A DNA stretch of 64,000 bases from Guillardia theta CCMP2712 (Eukaryota; Cryptophyceae; Pyrenomonadales; Geminigeraceae), in NCBI RefSeq assembly GCF_000315625.1, contig NW_005434616.1:1-64000 (forward strand). Direction: 5' to 3'. Each line of letters opens with the position of its first letter. Positions within the stretch are counted from its first letter, which is position 1. Of the stretch, positions 35,901 through 48,100 are shown piece after piece. Both the position numbers and the translations under genes were made by a program. Below the pieces are notes generated by a model that searched no databases, had not been told where the DNA came from, and saw only the letters and a list, made by a program, of their open reading frames with translations.

Positions 35901-38900
35901 TTCTCACAACCAAGAGTGGCAACCTGACATTGTGGATTCAGCATCTCGGACAAGATATTTTTCAAAGTCCATATCATGTTCAAGTGTTACCAGCAGATAT
36001 TTGGATGGCAAGCACAGGGTTTCAATTTACAACTCTCAGGCCTTGCAACGATTCAATTACTTATTGCGGTCAAGTCCAAGAAAGCATAACATTAAACGTA
36101 TTAGCAAAGGATATGTACGGAAATGATAATGCTACCTTTGATTCTCTCCTACTTGAAATCAGAAAAAGTGAAAATTACACCTTGATTCCGTATGCACCGG
36201 GTATCAAGAACCACCTTGAATTTTACTTTTCAGGAAAAATCTCAGGAACATACATAATGCAACTTAAAATCAATCAAAGTCCAGCTGTTGTTGTCACAAT
36301 CTATCTATTTCCTTTGACTTTATCGGAAGGAGGCTACATATCCTCCTCGAATCAGTTCAGCACAATCGTAGCTGGTAACTTGTACGGTCTCAAGGTGCAT
36401 TCGTATGATTATTTTGGGAATTGGATCTGTTCGCCTTCTTCGTTCCAGTTTCAATATCAGTTACTTGAAGACAATCAGATTGCCATAGCTAAAAGTTATT
36501 CTGCAAACTTCGGTGACTGTAGTTGGTTGATTGATTTTTCATTTGCAAAGAGTGGCGTCTTGAATCTTAGAATTCTCCTAACGACTTACAATACGATCGA
36601 TATGGTTTATGTATTCAGTGTTGAATCATCCAGTGTGGTAGCTGAGAATTCAAAGATTGCTGGTCCGGGTGCAGAAGCAGTCATTGCAAGACAAGCAACA
36701 GTCTTTTATGTGGTGCTCTTGGATAAGTTCAATAATTCGGTCAGCTCTGTCAGCGTAGATCGAATTGAAGCCGACTATGTATCTGTCTCCACCGTCAATG
36801 AAATTATCACTGTTCGCTACAATTCAAAAGGAGTCCTCCAAGGAGAAATAACTTCTGGATTATCCGAAACAACTGGAATTTTGTCTGTAAAGCTGGATGG
36901 TGTCAACATTCAGAATAGTCCCAAAACAATTCGAGTTTATCCCACGATTTCTCCAATTCCATCCGTCCAATCTTCCTTTGCCTTTGGTCAATCTCTGTCG
37001 CTGTCTGTGGCCGGCACGCTGAGTAAATTTACAATTCAGCCTGTCGACAAGTATGGAATATACTTCACGAAATCAGTCTTAAATTTTTCGGTGGCGGTAG
37101 CCTTGGAAGACAATTTCTTTGAGCTCAAAGCTGTCGATAACTTGGATGGAAGCTTTATCGTGCAATACGAGCTCACAAAAGCAGGAGCATATAGTATGTC
37201 CATCATTCTCGAAATGAATCATATCCAGGGGAGCCCTTTCACAATCCAGGTAATCCCTTCGTCACTGGACCTCCACACCTTTGTTTATCAAGGTGAGAGT
37301 GTCACAAGCGCAACAGCTGGAGTACCTGCCAGGTTCTTCTTGATTCCGAGGGATTCTTATGGCAACCACTTCTCCAACTTTGTGTATCCCAGGTTGATCG
37401 AAGTCGAACTCTTAAATCCAAACGCGAAAGCACAGGTGATGGTGTCAGTTGCAACAGACACGTTTGTGATTTCTTATCAAACGACCAAGAGTGGAGATTA
37501 TAGCATGAGAATTGCTTCTTCAGACTCTCTGCAGTTTGTAAACATGACGGTACATGTGAATCCATCGAATTTGTTCTTGTCGCCAGCAGGATTCAAGCTC
37601 GGACAAAGAGTGTTGGAAGTAGGCTCGACAGACCTGTTGGTCAGTCTTTTCGACCAGTACGGCAACTCAATTGAGAACAGTTTAACCATAGAGGAAGTGC
37701 AGTTATCTATTGAAGATTATGGACCATTACCCATGCTCATAAGTCAAGCTGGAGAATATCAGCTTGCTATCAGATATCTGGATATTCGATTGCTGTACTG
37801 GATCGAAGTTCGCCCTGGTCAAGTTGCACCCAACCATTCTTTCATCCAAGGATTTGGGTTGCAGTATGCCGAGGCTGGTTCGGTTTCAAATATGACACTC
37901 AAAGCTAGGGATCGTTTCGAAAATCCTGTGGTCTTGCAAAATTTGACAGCGTTGACATTTGCAATTTTGAATTGTTCGGGATCAAAAGTGACTGTTGATA
38001 TCGTCCCTAGCATTGATATTGAGCTGAAATATGTTGCCACCTATCCAACGAGCACCTGTCAAATGTCGCTAAAGGTAGATGGAGAAGACGTTAGGAATAG
38101 TCCATTTTCAGTGAGAATTTGGCCTGCTCCAGCTCCACGTATCCTTTCAGCTAGTTTTCAGCCTGATTTAGCGGGAGCGATCATCTCTTTCGATTCGAAA
38201 ACGGATCGAGCAAATCTTACTGGATTTTTCAGTTGCAAATATCTGCTTGAAAACAAGACTATGTATAGCCTGGGAATGGATAGTAAATGTGTGTGGACCT
38301 CTGATCGATCACTTACTATTACTTTTGATAACAACAATACAGCTACGCTGGGTACAACAATATCGATTCTTAAGAATGTACTGCGATCTCGTGATCTAAA
38401 TTCGTATTATGTTTCAAACAGTGGTATCTTGTCGGTACCGAATCAGGTACTGAAATTGACACCCATTCTCCGTACTCCCTTGGTGATAGGTGCGTGCGAT
38501 GATCTTGACTTGGACGCAACACCATCTTATGGAGCCGGTATACGACAGGCAATCTATAAGTGGGCAGTTCGTGTTGGCCCTGTGAACTATGATGCTGTGA
38601 ATGCTTACCTTTCTGCCTTGTCAAATAATGCTCATCGTGTTCTTGTACCGCGGGAATATCTAATTCCTGGTACCAAGTACTCCTTTTCATTGGAGATTCG
38701 TAATATTCTGCAGCAGAGAGCTCTTACTGAATTCGAAATCCAAATTTCCAAAGATCGAATTGTGCCGAGTTTGCTTGTTGTTGGTCAGCCTGAGGTCTGG
38801 ATGTATCGTTCTGCCAGATTATTTTTAGAGGGGAGAACAAAGTTGTCTTCATGCTCAGGAGCTGTTTCGGTCAACTATTCTTGGTCACAGATCGATGGGA

Positions 38901-41900
38901 CTCAACTGAATTCTTGGCCTGCACCCAACACAGCTCACAGCACTACTCTGTATTTGCCACCAAATTCACTGCAATCTGGTTATAGCTATGCGATGAGGCT
39001 CAAGTTAGGTGTCAATGCCTCAAATCAGGGCATGGTGTACAGCGACATTCGGATTCGTGTTCTCCCTAGTAACATTTATGCTGTGATAGAGGGAGGAAAC
39101 AGGACTTTGTCTTCTCGGAGCGACCTGGTGTTGAATGCTACTGGCAGTGTTGATCCAGACGAAGAACCATACCCATTTTTGTATTTCTGGACTTGTCTTT
39201 CGCAACCATGCTTTGATGATCCGGAAGGAATCCTGTTGCAAAATAGTGCAATTGTCATAATTCCAGCTGCCAAACTTGTCGCTGGAAGGAATCTCACTTT
39301 TAGTTTGCAATTGATTAAGGATCCTGGTCCAAGAACAAGCGAGGTCTCTGTTACTATTTTCATCATCCCTGAGCAGATTCCAGAGATTCTACTCTCAACA
39401 AATGCTCTTCCATACTCTTTGATGAGTCCTGACAATCGATTGGTATTGACATCAAGGGTATTGACATTCGCGAATGAAAGTTGCAAACCATCTTATGAAT
39501 GGTCGTTGCTCTCTGGTGATATTGATCTGCTGCAGCCTGAAGTGAGAACTACAAGCTTATTTTCTCCAAACCTGGTCATTCGTCCGAATGTTCTTGTACA
39601 GGGTCAGGATTATGTCTTTGAGCTCAGAGTAACTTGCGCCTCGGGATCCTCCGGTACATCGAGGATCGCATTGTTGGTAAGGGAGCCTCCCAGAGGTGGG
39701 ATCTTCACTGTATCTCCCACGAGTGGATTCTCTTTGTATACCTACTTTTTACTGAAAGCAATCGGATGGTTGGACTCTTCTGATGAATTCCCCCTGAAGT
39801 ATTCTTATCGAATAAAATCTGGGCAGACTGAAATTCAGCTGAGCAGTTCAATTTCAGATAACCAGCTTCGAACAACCGTTCCAGCATTGCAACTCAACGT
39901 CTCAGACTCTATGTATGAAGCCTACGTAGTGGTTTGCGACCTGGGTCAATCTTGTGTTGACTCAAAGACCGTTCCGATTCAAGTGTTGAACAATGGAAAC
40001 GAAGCCAAGTACTCAGAATATTTAGACAGCTTCATAAGATCAGCTGCAAACACAGGAAACTCTGAAGGTGTAGTCGTCAACTCATTGAATCTGTTGTACC
40101 TCATGCAACAGCAGGGGATAGCGCCTACAAGAAGAGCAAGTACCACTTGGCAATCAAACGTAGAATATACGATGGATATTTTGAAAATCCTCAATAACAC
40201 ATACTATCAGACAGCTGGATCATACACATTCATAACTTTTATCAGCGCTCCAATTCTTCAAGCGTCCATAATGGATGATCCTACCTTGACTGAAGTTCAC
40301 TTATTCGCCATGAGTATTATATCTGGCCTTGTGAACGGCTCAGATGCTCTTGAAATCATTCAAGATGTTGCTGCTGAAAATCTGTTTGACGCCATGTCGG
40401 GGATCGTCCAGAAGATGAGGAAAGATGTGAGTAAGGTGGACGCTCTTTTCAACAACACGTTGCTGCTGGTTGAGGACTCAGCCCTCCGACTGGGATCAAC
40501 GATGTTGATTGGCCATGTTCCGTATGAAAATACCCTTGAACTGACTTCAAGTGAAATCTTGCTGGTGTTGAAACGATTGGCTCGTGAGCAAATGGACTTG
40601 ATACCAACTATCTCTTCTCCAAATTGCTTTGAAGGGACTTGCACATCCCTTCAATTGTCACCATCGATCCCTGGTATCACTATAGATATACATCTTCTTG
40701 TTTGGAATGGAATTTTCCATCCCCTTTTGAAAGGAACCAGCATATCGAATCAGACAAGTGTACAAGTGACTGAAAACAGGCTGCTGAGAAATATTCCATA
40801 TGTACAGATCCCGGTGCAAATTTCGCTGCCGATCCTTGGGATCTCGGATTCTGTCGCTGAAAATGTTCCTACGTGCCGTTTCTGGGCGTTAGAATCTCAC
40901 GGCTGGTCGTCAAGAGGTTGCATGGGATATATGGACTCAGCCAATGTACTTGTCTGTTCATGTTTCCACTTGACTGATTTCTCAGCGATTCTATTTCCGA
41001 CCAGGCAACCAGACCTTCCGAATTATGGCAAGCTATCACTTTCACCATTCCGGAACACGTCGCAATACTCCCTCATCCCTTTTATGATCGTCAGCTCCAT
41101 CGTCTTCCTCGCATTTTGGGCTGCACTTTACGGCTATATCTTGGACGCCTACGCACTCAAGAGGAGATCCCCGGCTTTGAAACGATCACTATTTGAGAGG
41201 GGTTATCTGCACTCTGAAGTCTTGAAGAGCGGAGCTAGATCCTCATCTCTTTTCTTTGAACTTTGGAAGAGAAAGATGGTTCAGTTGTTTGCCACACAAC
41301 ATGGCATCATGTGTCTGTTCTGGAATCACCCGAGTGAAATGATTGATCGACCTGCCAAATTTTCATGTCTGTTCGTTTATGTCCTCAGTACCTTGATACT
41401 CAACGTCATCTTGTTTGAGCAAGTCGGCTTCTTGGATCAACAATTCTTATCGGTAGGACTTTTGACCGGGTTTGCTCTAATCCCTGTGTACCCGATTCTG
41501 TCTGGAATTTTCAAAGTTTCATTGAGAACGAAGCGGAAGGACAAAAAGTCTGCGAAAAAGCGACATGGAAACAAAGTTTTCACTCAAGAGCCAAAAATAC
41601 GTAAACCACGCATTGAAGTCGCTGCAAACATCGAAAGTTTCGACAATGGCAAAAAGCTTGAACCCATGGATTCTACAGGAGAAAATTTACCGCCAAGGCG
41701 GAAGGAAGCTCAAGCGAGTCTAAAGTCCTTGACGATCCCTGGAATACCCGAGAGGAGAGGAATACGAACACCTGAGGTAGACATGATGTTTTTGAATTTT
41801 AGCTTCTAATCCTTTCTCTTCAGGAATTCGCCATCTCGAGACCAAAAGCATCTACAACAAGTATACAGGCGCTCAGCGGGGCGCTCCAACGGCCGCCTTC

Positions 41901-42942
41901 GCTTCCTCCCATTCGAAGTGCATTCGAATCACAGGTAGCAGAACGAGAAGAAGGAAATCAACCCAAGCGCGAAGCTAAGAAAAGAAAACGAACATCGAGG
42001 CGGTCGGCCCTTCCAAGGAGATTCTATTACTTGCTATATGTTCCAGTGGTCACCATCTACGCGCTGTCAATATTTACATCTCTTGTGATCGGATCATCCA
42101 TGCAGGAAGTCACTGTAAAAGCTTGGATCTACGCCACAGTAGTATCTTTGCTCTTTGAATTTTTGATTGCTGAGCCTGCTTGGCTGTGTTCTGTTGCATT
42201 CATTTACGCAAGGGCGAGAATACTTCAAGCGACTCAAGTCATGAATCGCCATCGATTGAACCCTCGAATATTCGCAGAGGATGTGCATGCACGGGTGGAA
42301 CCGACCCAACAGTCGCCGGAGAAACAAGAGCAAGAGCTCACTCGAGCGGAAGAAGATAGAGGTTTTGAACATGCTCCTTCACTTTCACCTGTGGAAGCAA
42401 AAAGCAGTCCAGATCGCTTCTCTCCTTCTCTCAGTGGCTTCGACGAGAGTCTGGGAAGAGTGGTTCAGTCGCTCTTGAATCGCTCTGAAAATGGCACGAT
42501 AACTTACGAGTTCTTTGAGGCCGCTCTTACTGAAAATGATCTCTCGATTGATAGTACATCAGCAAAATCTCTATGGAAGAAATTTGCCTCAGAGAAAGTT
42601 GATGTAGCGCATGTTTCAGATCTTATACAAGCACTCTCCTCTCGGCAGTCAGATCAATTGCTTTTCCGATTGTTTTCATCGTGCATGAACATGGATATCA
42701 GACAATGCTTATTGAATGATTTGAAGCAGAAATTATCAGGATTCATGCCCGAAGTTTACATCAGTACTTTGCTGAAGGATATCGATTTTGACGGTGATGG
42801 CTACGTCAGTTACGACGAAGTCAGGACAGGATACTCAAGTTTGCTTTGGTTTATTCAAACTTCCAACGAAGGTGAATCCGAATCTGAGATTGACGCACGA
42901 GTATTGGACCAGCTTAAATCAGCAGTAGATAGAATCGGATGA
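26912..42942 (+). CDS. Giant polycystin-1-like receptor, 5254 aa (IPT, filamin, REJ, GPS, 5 TM, EF-hand)
   Basis: Three exons (26912-27726, 27946-41776, 41824-42942) join in frame to 5254 codons plus stop. The start is ATG 26912, followed by a signal peptide (VYWLLCLSLLFISSNS). Roughly residues 30-1080 hold about ten IPT/TIG modules (repeats of G-G-D-I-L-x-I-x-G-x-N-F-G-P). Residues about 1080-3660 hold about 25 filamin-type repeats of about 103 residues, each with a core such as AGVLGTFTIQPRDVYLN. Residues about 3770-4280 resemble a REJ/PKD region (LVIGACDDLDLDATPSYGAG; LVLNATGSVDPDEEPYPFLY). A GPS motif begins at residue 4582 (CRFWALESHGWSSRGC, then CSCFHLTDFSAIL). Membrane segments lie near 4647, 4743, 4777, 4950 and 4983. 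A canonical EF-hand loop DFDGDGYVSYDE is at 5203-5214. The order matches polycystin-1/REJ receptors, but I see no PLAT domain and no TRP-like channel block. Calcium-linked adhesion or mechanosensing is inferred. Confidence 0.88.
27727..27945 (+). other. 219-nt G-rich intron of the giant gene
   Basis: Begins GTAGCG after exon 1 and ends at CAG 27943-27945. It is built of GGGGACGGGGCAAGG-like purine runs, more than 60% G by eye, unlike the AT-rich exons around it. Removing it restores the reading frame exactly (exon phases 2 and 2). All other introns of the window are pyrimidine-rich or balanced. Confidence 0.75.
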
Positions 42943-43965
42943 TAGTAGCAGTAGCATATCGTCGTACACTTGTACAAATAAACTCATGATTTGTTATCTT
43001 TGTCCTCCGGCTCGACAACCTTCGCATGATATCACAAACAACAAGTGAAAAAAGACCAAAGCACTTCGATCATCGATGGTCTCTGAGCTCCATGACCGGT
43101 ATCAGCCTGCATCATCTCTTTCACAACCAACCAGCAACTACAAGACCACCTGCTCATCTGCTACAGAACCTGTCTGCCCGAATGCTGGGTTGTCACTGAC
43201 ACCCGTAAACAAATCCTTCGAACGATTATTCTTCATCAAAGACACTCAAAAACAATCGATACCAGCTGTATGTATGGCTTCGACTCATCGACATCCTCGA
43301 TACATTCTTGATTGCTTGTCTGCAAGAGCCATGCACCAATCAAAAACTTCACAAACTCATATATTGGTATCTCCATTTACATCCTGCTGACCATCGTTGG
43401 CACGTTTCAGCTTGGGAATAAATTCGCTGAGTTTCTCGAGCACTTTGAAGATTGTCAGCATGCAAGCAACCTTTCATCGTATTCTTCGATTACAATTGCT
43501 CTTGCCAACAGGAAACGTTTTCAATTTTCTTGTGCTCTCGTCCAGAAAGCAACAGTCGGCTTGAACTCAAATGTAAGCTTTCAGATATCACACGACACCC
43601 CTACACATACGTATATGAGTGTCGTCTTTGTGCTCAATTTCAAGCAGATCTCTGCTCGCAATCGATCTTTGCTCGACGCTCTCTTCCTCACGTTCTGCTT
43701 GTGAGCGGTCCAAACGCTTGCGACGCTTTGTGGGTTGATCTTCATTGGAAGTCATCTAGTAGCCACCTTCACATTCAGATTGCCATTGAAGGAGATTGTA
43801 TTCGAGGAAATTATATCTTCTCAAGAACTAGCTTTATCATAAACACCACCATCATCACAGGAACTAAAACTCTGAGTCCATTACATGAGTTGACATCAAG
43901 GCAACAAAGAGTATAACTCTGAAAGCAACCATTATTATCAAATAATTTAGATGTCACCCTCCTGC
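42943..43965. other. Intergenic
   Basis: Downstream of the giant gene. A short minus-strand frame (FKVLEKLSEFIPKLKRAND, about 43465-43395) looks weakly coding but has no splice partner that I can defend. No RNA gene seen. Confidence 0.4.
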
Positions 43966-44091
43966 TCATCATCATCATCCTCATCCTCATCATCATCCTC
44001 ATCCTCTTCCTCTTCCTCTTCCTCTTCCTCTTCCTCATCATCATCATCTTCATCATCATCCTCATCCTCATCCTCATCCTCATCCTCATCC

Positions 44092-44137
<46 letters not shown>

Positions 44138-44237
44138 CATCATCATCATCCTCATCCTCTTCCTCATCCTCATCATCATCATCCTCAGCATCATTATCCT
44201 CATCTTCATCTTCATCTTCTTCATCATCCTCATCATC
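43966..44237. repeat. Long (TCATCC/TCTTCC)n microsatellite
   Basis: About 270 bases of TCA, TCC and TCT triplets. On the minus strand it reads as a run of Asp and Glu and on the plus strand as poly-Ser; both ORFs are artefacts of the repeat unless a gene model with flanking exons is shown. Confidence 0.95.
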
Positions 44238-45148
44238 GTACCTGCGGGCCGCGCAGTTCCTCTCAGTCCTTCGTACGACGCTGCATGTGCATTCGATGCG
44301 TCGACTTGTTGTCAGTATGCCTTCAGATCCGCCTCGGAAGCCATGTGCTAGACAGCTGCAGGACAGCTGTTTAATTACTGCCTGGTCTCTTAGCTTCAAG
44401 TGCACGCCAAAATTTGAATATCTCCTGCCAAGTTGAAGGGTCGAGGCCGCCTCCTACTTCCGGTTTTCTCCTTTTCCTCCTTGTTTGCTCCGGTTTGCAT
44501 TTCCATTTTCAGTCAATAAAAAGAACTTCCTAAGCGAAAGGCAGTTGGGCTCAGGCCCGGGGTTCAGGTTTAGAAAAACTCTGATCAACCCTAAACCGGT
44601 GACCCGTTTCCCCGCCTTCATACCCCTTGTTTTCATGATTGTGAACAAAATCATTGAATGGCACGATAGCGCCGCTGACGGACAAAACTTTGATAACTGA
44701 AATATGTGAAGAAATCAATAGGATTTTATAGGTGCTAGATACAGGCTTGGCGTTGCCTGGTCACAGAGGGAAGTTAAACCTCCGGACCCTTCTTTGAGGC
44801 TCATAACATGATATAGCTCAGTATGGTCCCCTACACTGCTCCTTGCATCTAGCCGGTGGCCACAGGCTAGTCGCGCATGTAACATGTAGAAATTTAATTC
44901 TCAGATGTCTGTACAAATTTTGGGTATAATACACAAGGGGCGGTGAGGTGACAGGAAAGCTGTTCCATTGTCCACGGCATCCCATTCTTCGTTCGGGTTC
45001 GCCTGTTCCAACACGTCGAAGTGAGTCAGAGGTCACGTGAAAACTCTTATAAGCTTTCGCACCTTTCGAAGCGACTCGGGGGAAGTTGCGAATTGCTTGA
45101 CCAGGATTGCACTGGTATCATATGGGGAAGGAGCATATAGCCCTCCTA
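44238..45148. other. Intergenic between giant gene and secreted-repeat gene
   Basis: No coding frame with support on either strand. Mixed composition, no repeats or RNA genes recognised. Confidence 0.5.
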
Positions 45149-48100
45149 TCAGAACTTTTTGGCCACTGGGAATATAAGAGTTATGGTACGCATAAGTGCA
45201 TAATCTTCATACATATCTAACGATGCAGGATCGAGAATGTTGAGGTTGGTAGACCAGATTTGCAACCAGTTTGATCCTGAGCAAGGGTAAGCATAACAAC
45301 AGACAGGCCACACAAAGGCAGGCTCACCCCATTCAATAGCAAGCGATTCGAAAGAATCGTTTTGCTGTTTCCGTGTTACGGTTGAATTCACGAGAAAGCG
45401 CTCCTCTCATGATTTACCTGTATGCAATATATGCACTTGAGCACGTTCATTTGGAAGCAGAGACCAACAGAAACCGGCGTCTGAGTTGCTGCTCGGAAGC
45501 AAACCTTCAAAAAGAACATTAATCAACATGTAAATCATCCAGTCAGACTCAGTGATACCAGCGACTTCAAACCCCAATCGCTCTGGGCTGCTTTCCAAAG
45601 GAATCCAGTATGAACATCGGAGCACTTGATTGAGGAGTTGCTCTGTGGAACGCCCACAAGCAATTCCGACGAATGAAGGCACTCAAAACTCTCCATCTTG
45701 AATCCCTGGGGTGGCGGACGAGTTGCGTCGAGAATCAATTCTATGTCTAACACGAATGAAGACGAGATCTGTGATACAACCTTCAGGCAAACAAAGAAGT
45801 TTTCAAGACCTTTCCTCAGTTGCTCGCAATGATTGTTGCATCTGACAGCCAACGTATACATCTAGTTACAGTCCGTAAGAGGAAGATGTAGGAAATTTCG
45901 AACATGTTACCAAGAGCGATCGGTGGGAGGAAATAGAGTGGCCTGCTATCACTATTCAAGATGTCCTAATGACCATCGTTAATACGATTTCTTTCATCAG
46001 GAGGACCTTGACACAAAAAGATACCTGTCGCATTGACGTTGGGTCCGACTGAAATAGTTCGGTGTCCGAAGAGGGTGGTGGAAGTACAGCAACAGAAACG
46101 TTCCTATACCAACCCACTATCAGGCCTCTTATCAACAAATCTGACGATTTAAAAAAGAATCGAACCTTGCTGTCTGTGGGGTCATGCCATTTTTGATCTT
46201 CCACTTGAATTCATAGGTTACTCCTGCCAGTCTGAAATCATGACAGTCAATCAAACTTGTTGAGCAAATAGGAAGCATAATATTTACAGATGTGTTCCCC
46301 TTGGTATTACCAAACTAAGTGTCGCTCTTTCCGCATTCCATTTCGGGTAAGCCAACGCACAGTAGCTCTGCAACAAGATCCCCGTCAGTTTGTTTTCCAA
46401 GTACCCAGGTCTCATTGATCCCGACCTGCCACTGATCACCACATTCTGTAGCAGAGATGCCACTGGAAGGCTGGATATTTTGAAGGAAAATGTCTTCGAC
46501 CTGTTCATAACATTCTCACTTGGAGAGGCCGTTCAAGAATCAGGGCAAGTGAACAACCACAGCGCTGCAAGTAGAAACATTTGCAGGGTTTTGACACTGC
46601 GAGGTGAGTGAAGGACTTGATGGCGTCGCTATGCCATGCAATTCGGAGAAAGTGATTGTGTGACCTTTAAATGGCGGAAGGTCGGAACATAAGGACAAGC
46701 AGCGACTTTTCAAACGACTTACCGTAACCTATTGATGTCGTAGATCGTATCAAAAATGTTAACTCGCTGTGAACGAAGTCATCGCGACATTGGGAAGACA
46801 CCTCAAAATGGCTCACTTGATGCTGCCGGGAAAGGGATTGCTTTGACTAATGGTTGCCTCTTCCCACATCTCGATTCTGAAACATCCAGTCACACACGGC
46901 TTGTCTGTTAGATATTCAAGGTTGATCACGATAGAGGAGGATTTGTATTGCTATGCGAAATGGTTGTTGCTCCAAACCTAAAGATATCATGATGCCAAAC
47001 AAAGAGCACGAGGAAACAAACAATACCGTGAACACAACGAGTTGTAGTGTGGATCATAATTTTCTAGACAGTGGGCGATCCTCTGCTCAGGTGCAATAAT
47101 GACTGTTGAATTTTGCGTCGTAACAAGTTTTTCCCAGATATAAACAATCGGAGATTGCTGAAAAGATTGAATCAGAGCTATGGCAATCGTGCATGAAGGA
47201 CCTGTGTCCTTGTTGGATTCTTGACAGTCAGCTTGACGATCATGCTCTGGCATTCAAAACAGAATTTACAGCTTCAGGGCACTGGAGCAAAGTCACTAAC
47301 CTGCCCCACTGAAATTTCTTGAACAACTTGAATTTCAAGCTGCCCAGTGTTTCGATCCCACTTGAGATTGACAGCGAGACAGGGAGAAGGATCGCAATCA
47401 GCCGGCAGGTAGTACGAATCTGATGGCAAAGGGGCTGTGCCTATCCGCGACCAAGTCAACTACTGCAAGAGAAACATTAAAGGAACCTGTGAGGCCTATC
47501 ACAGTCACGAATGAGCCTATCCTGATTGGTATGGCCGCCATGAGCGACACTGTGATGATGTTGATGCTTCCTGGTTGATTGCTAACACTCGTCAATGATG
47601 AAGAACATGGAGCGAGCAAGTCTAGAAACCTCGTTTGTGAGATCGAGCTGGAGCTCCAGGCACTAATGTTCAGCGCAGCCATTTCTCCTTGAGGAGTGTC
47701 GACATATTCCCATCCTGCCTCATTGATCCCGACGATTACCTGTTATCACAAAGGATGTCGATCATTCCTCGAATGGGATGTGTACCGTTTCACCTTGGGA
47801 GCTGCTTGAGTGTGTATATCATTGATCACATCCATACTCCACCGCAGATCCTCTCCTGCTTCGACGTTCTGAGATGAAAACTCATGAAGAATCAGCATCA
47901 AAAAGAAGCTCACCGCTTTCAGCCTCATGGACAGGCTACCAATGTCAGATATCCACGAGATGCATTCGAAAACAGGCAAAAGCACGCGACTGAAATTTGA
48001 TTTGATTGATATCGAATTCACGTAGAACGGTCGACCTTCGCATGCTCCGGTAGTGACCAACTCAAAAGATGAAGAAAGGACCCCCCCGAGAGATACGTAC

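Noticed and set aside
43947-44436. Poly-Ser (plus) and poly-Asp/Glu (minus) open reading frames
   Set aside because: They are produced by a TCATCC-type microsatellite; flanking sequence has no matching exon support.
44740-44830. Resemblance to a 5S rRNA core (GGGAAGTTAAACC)
   Set aside because: Only a short match; flanks cannot form the 5S stems.
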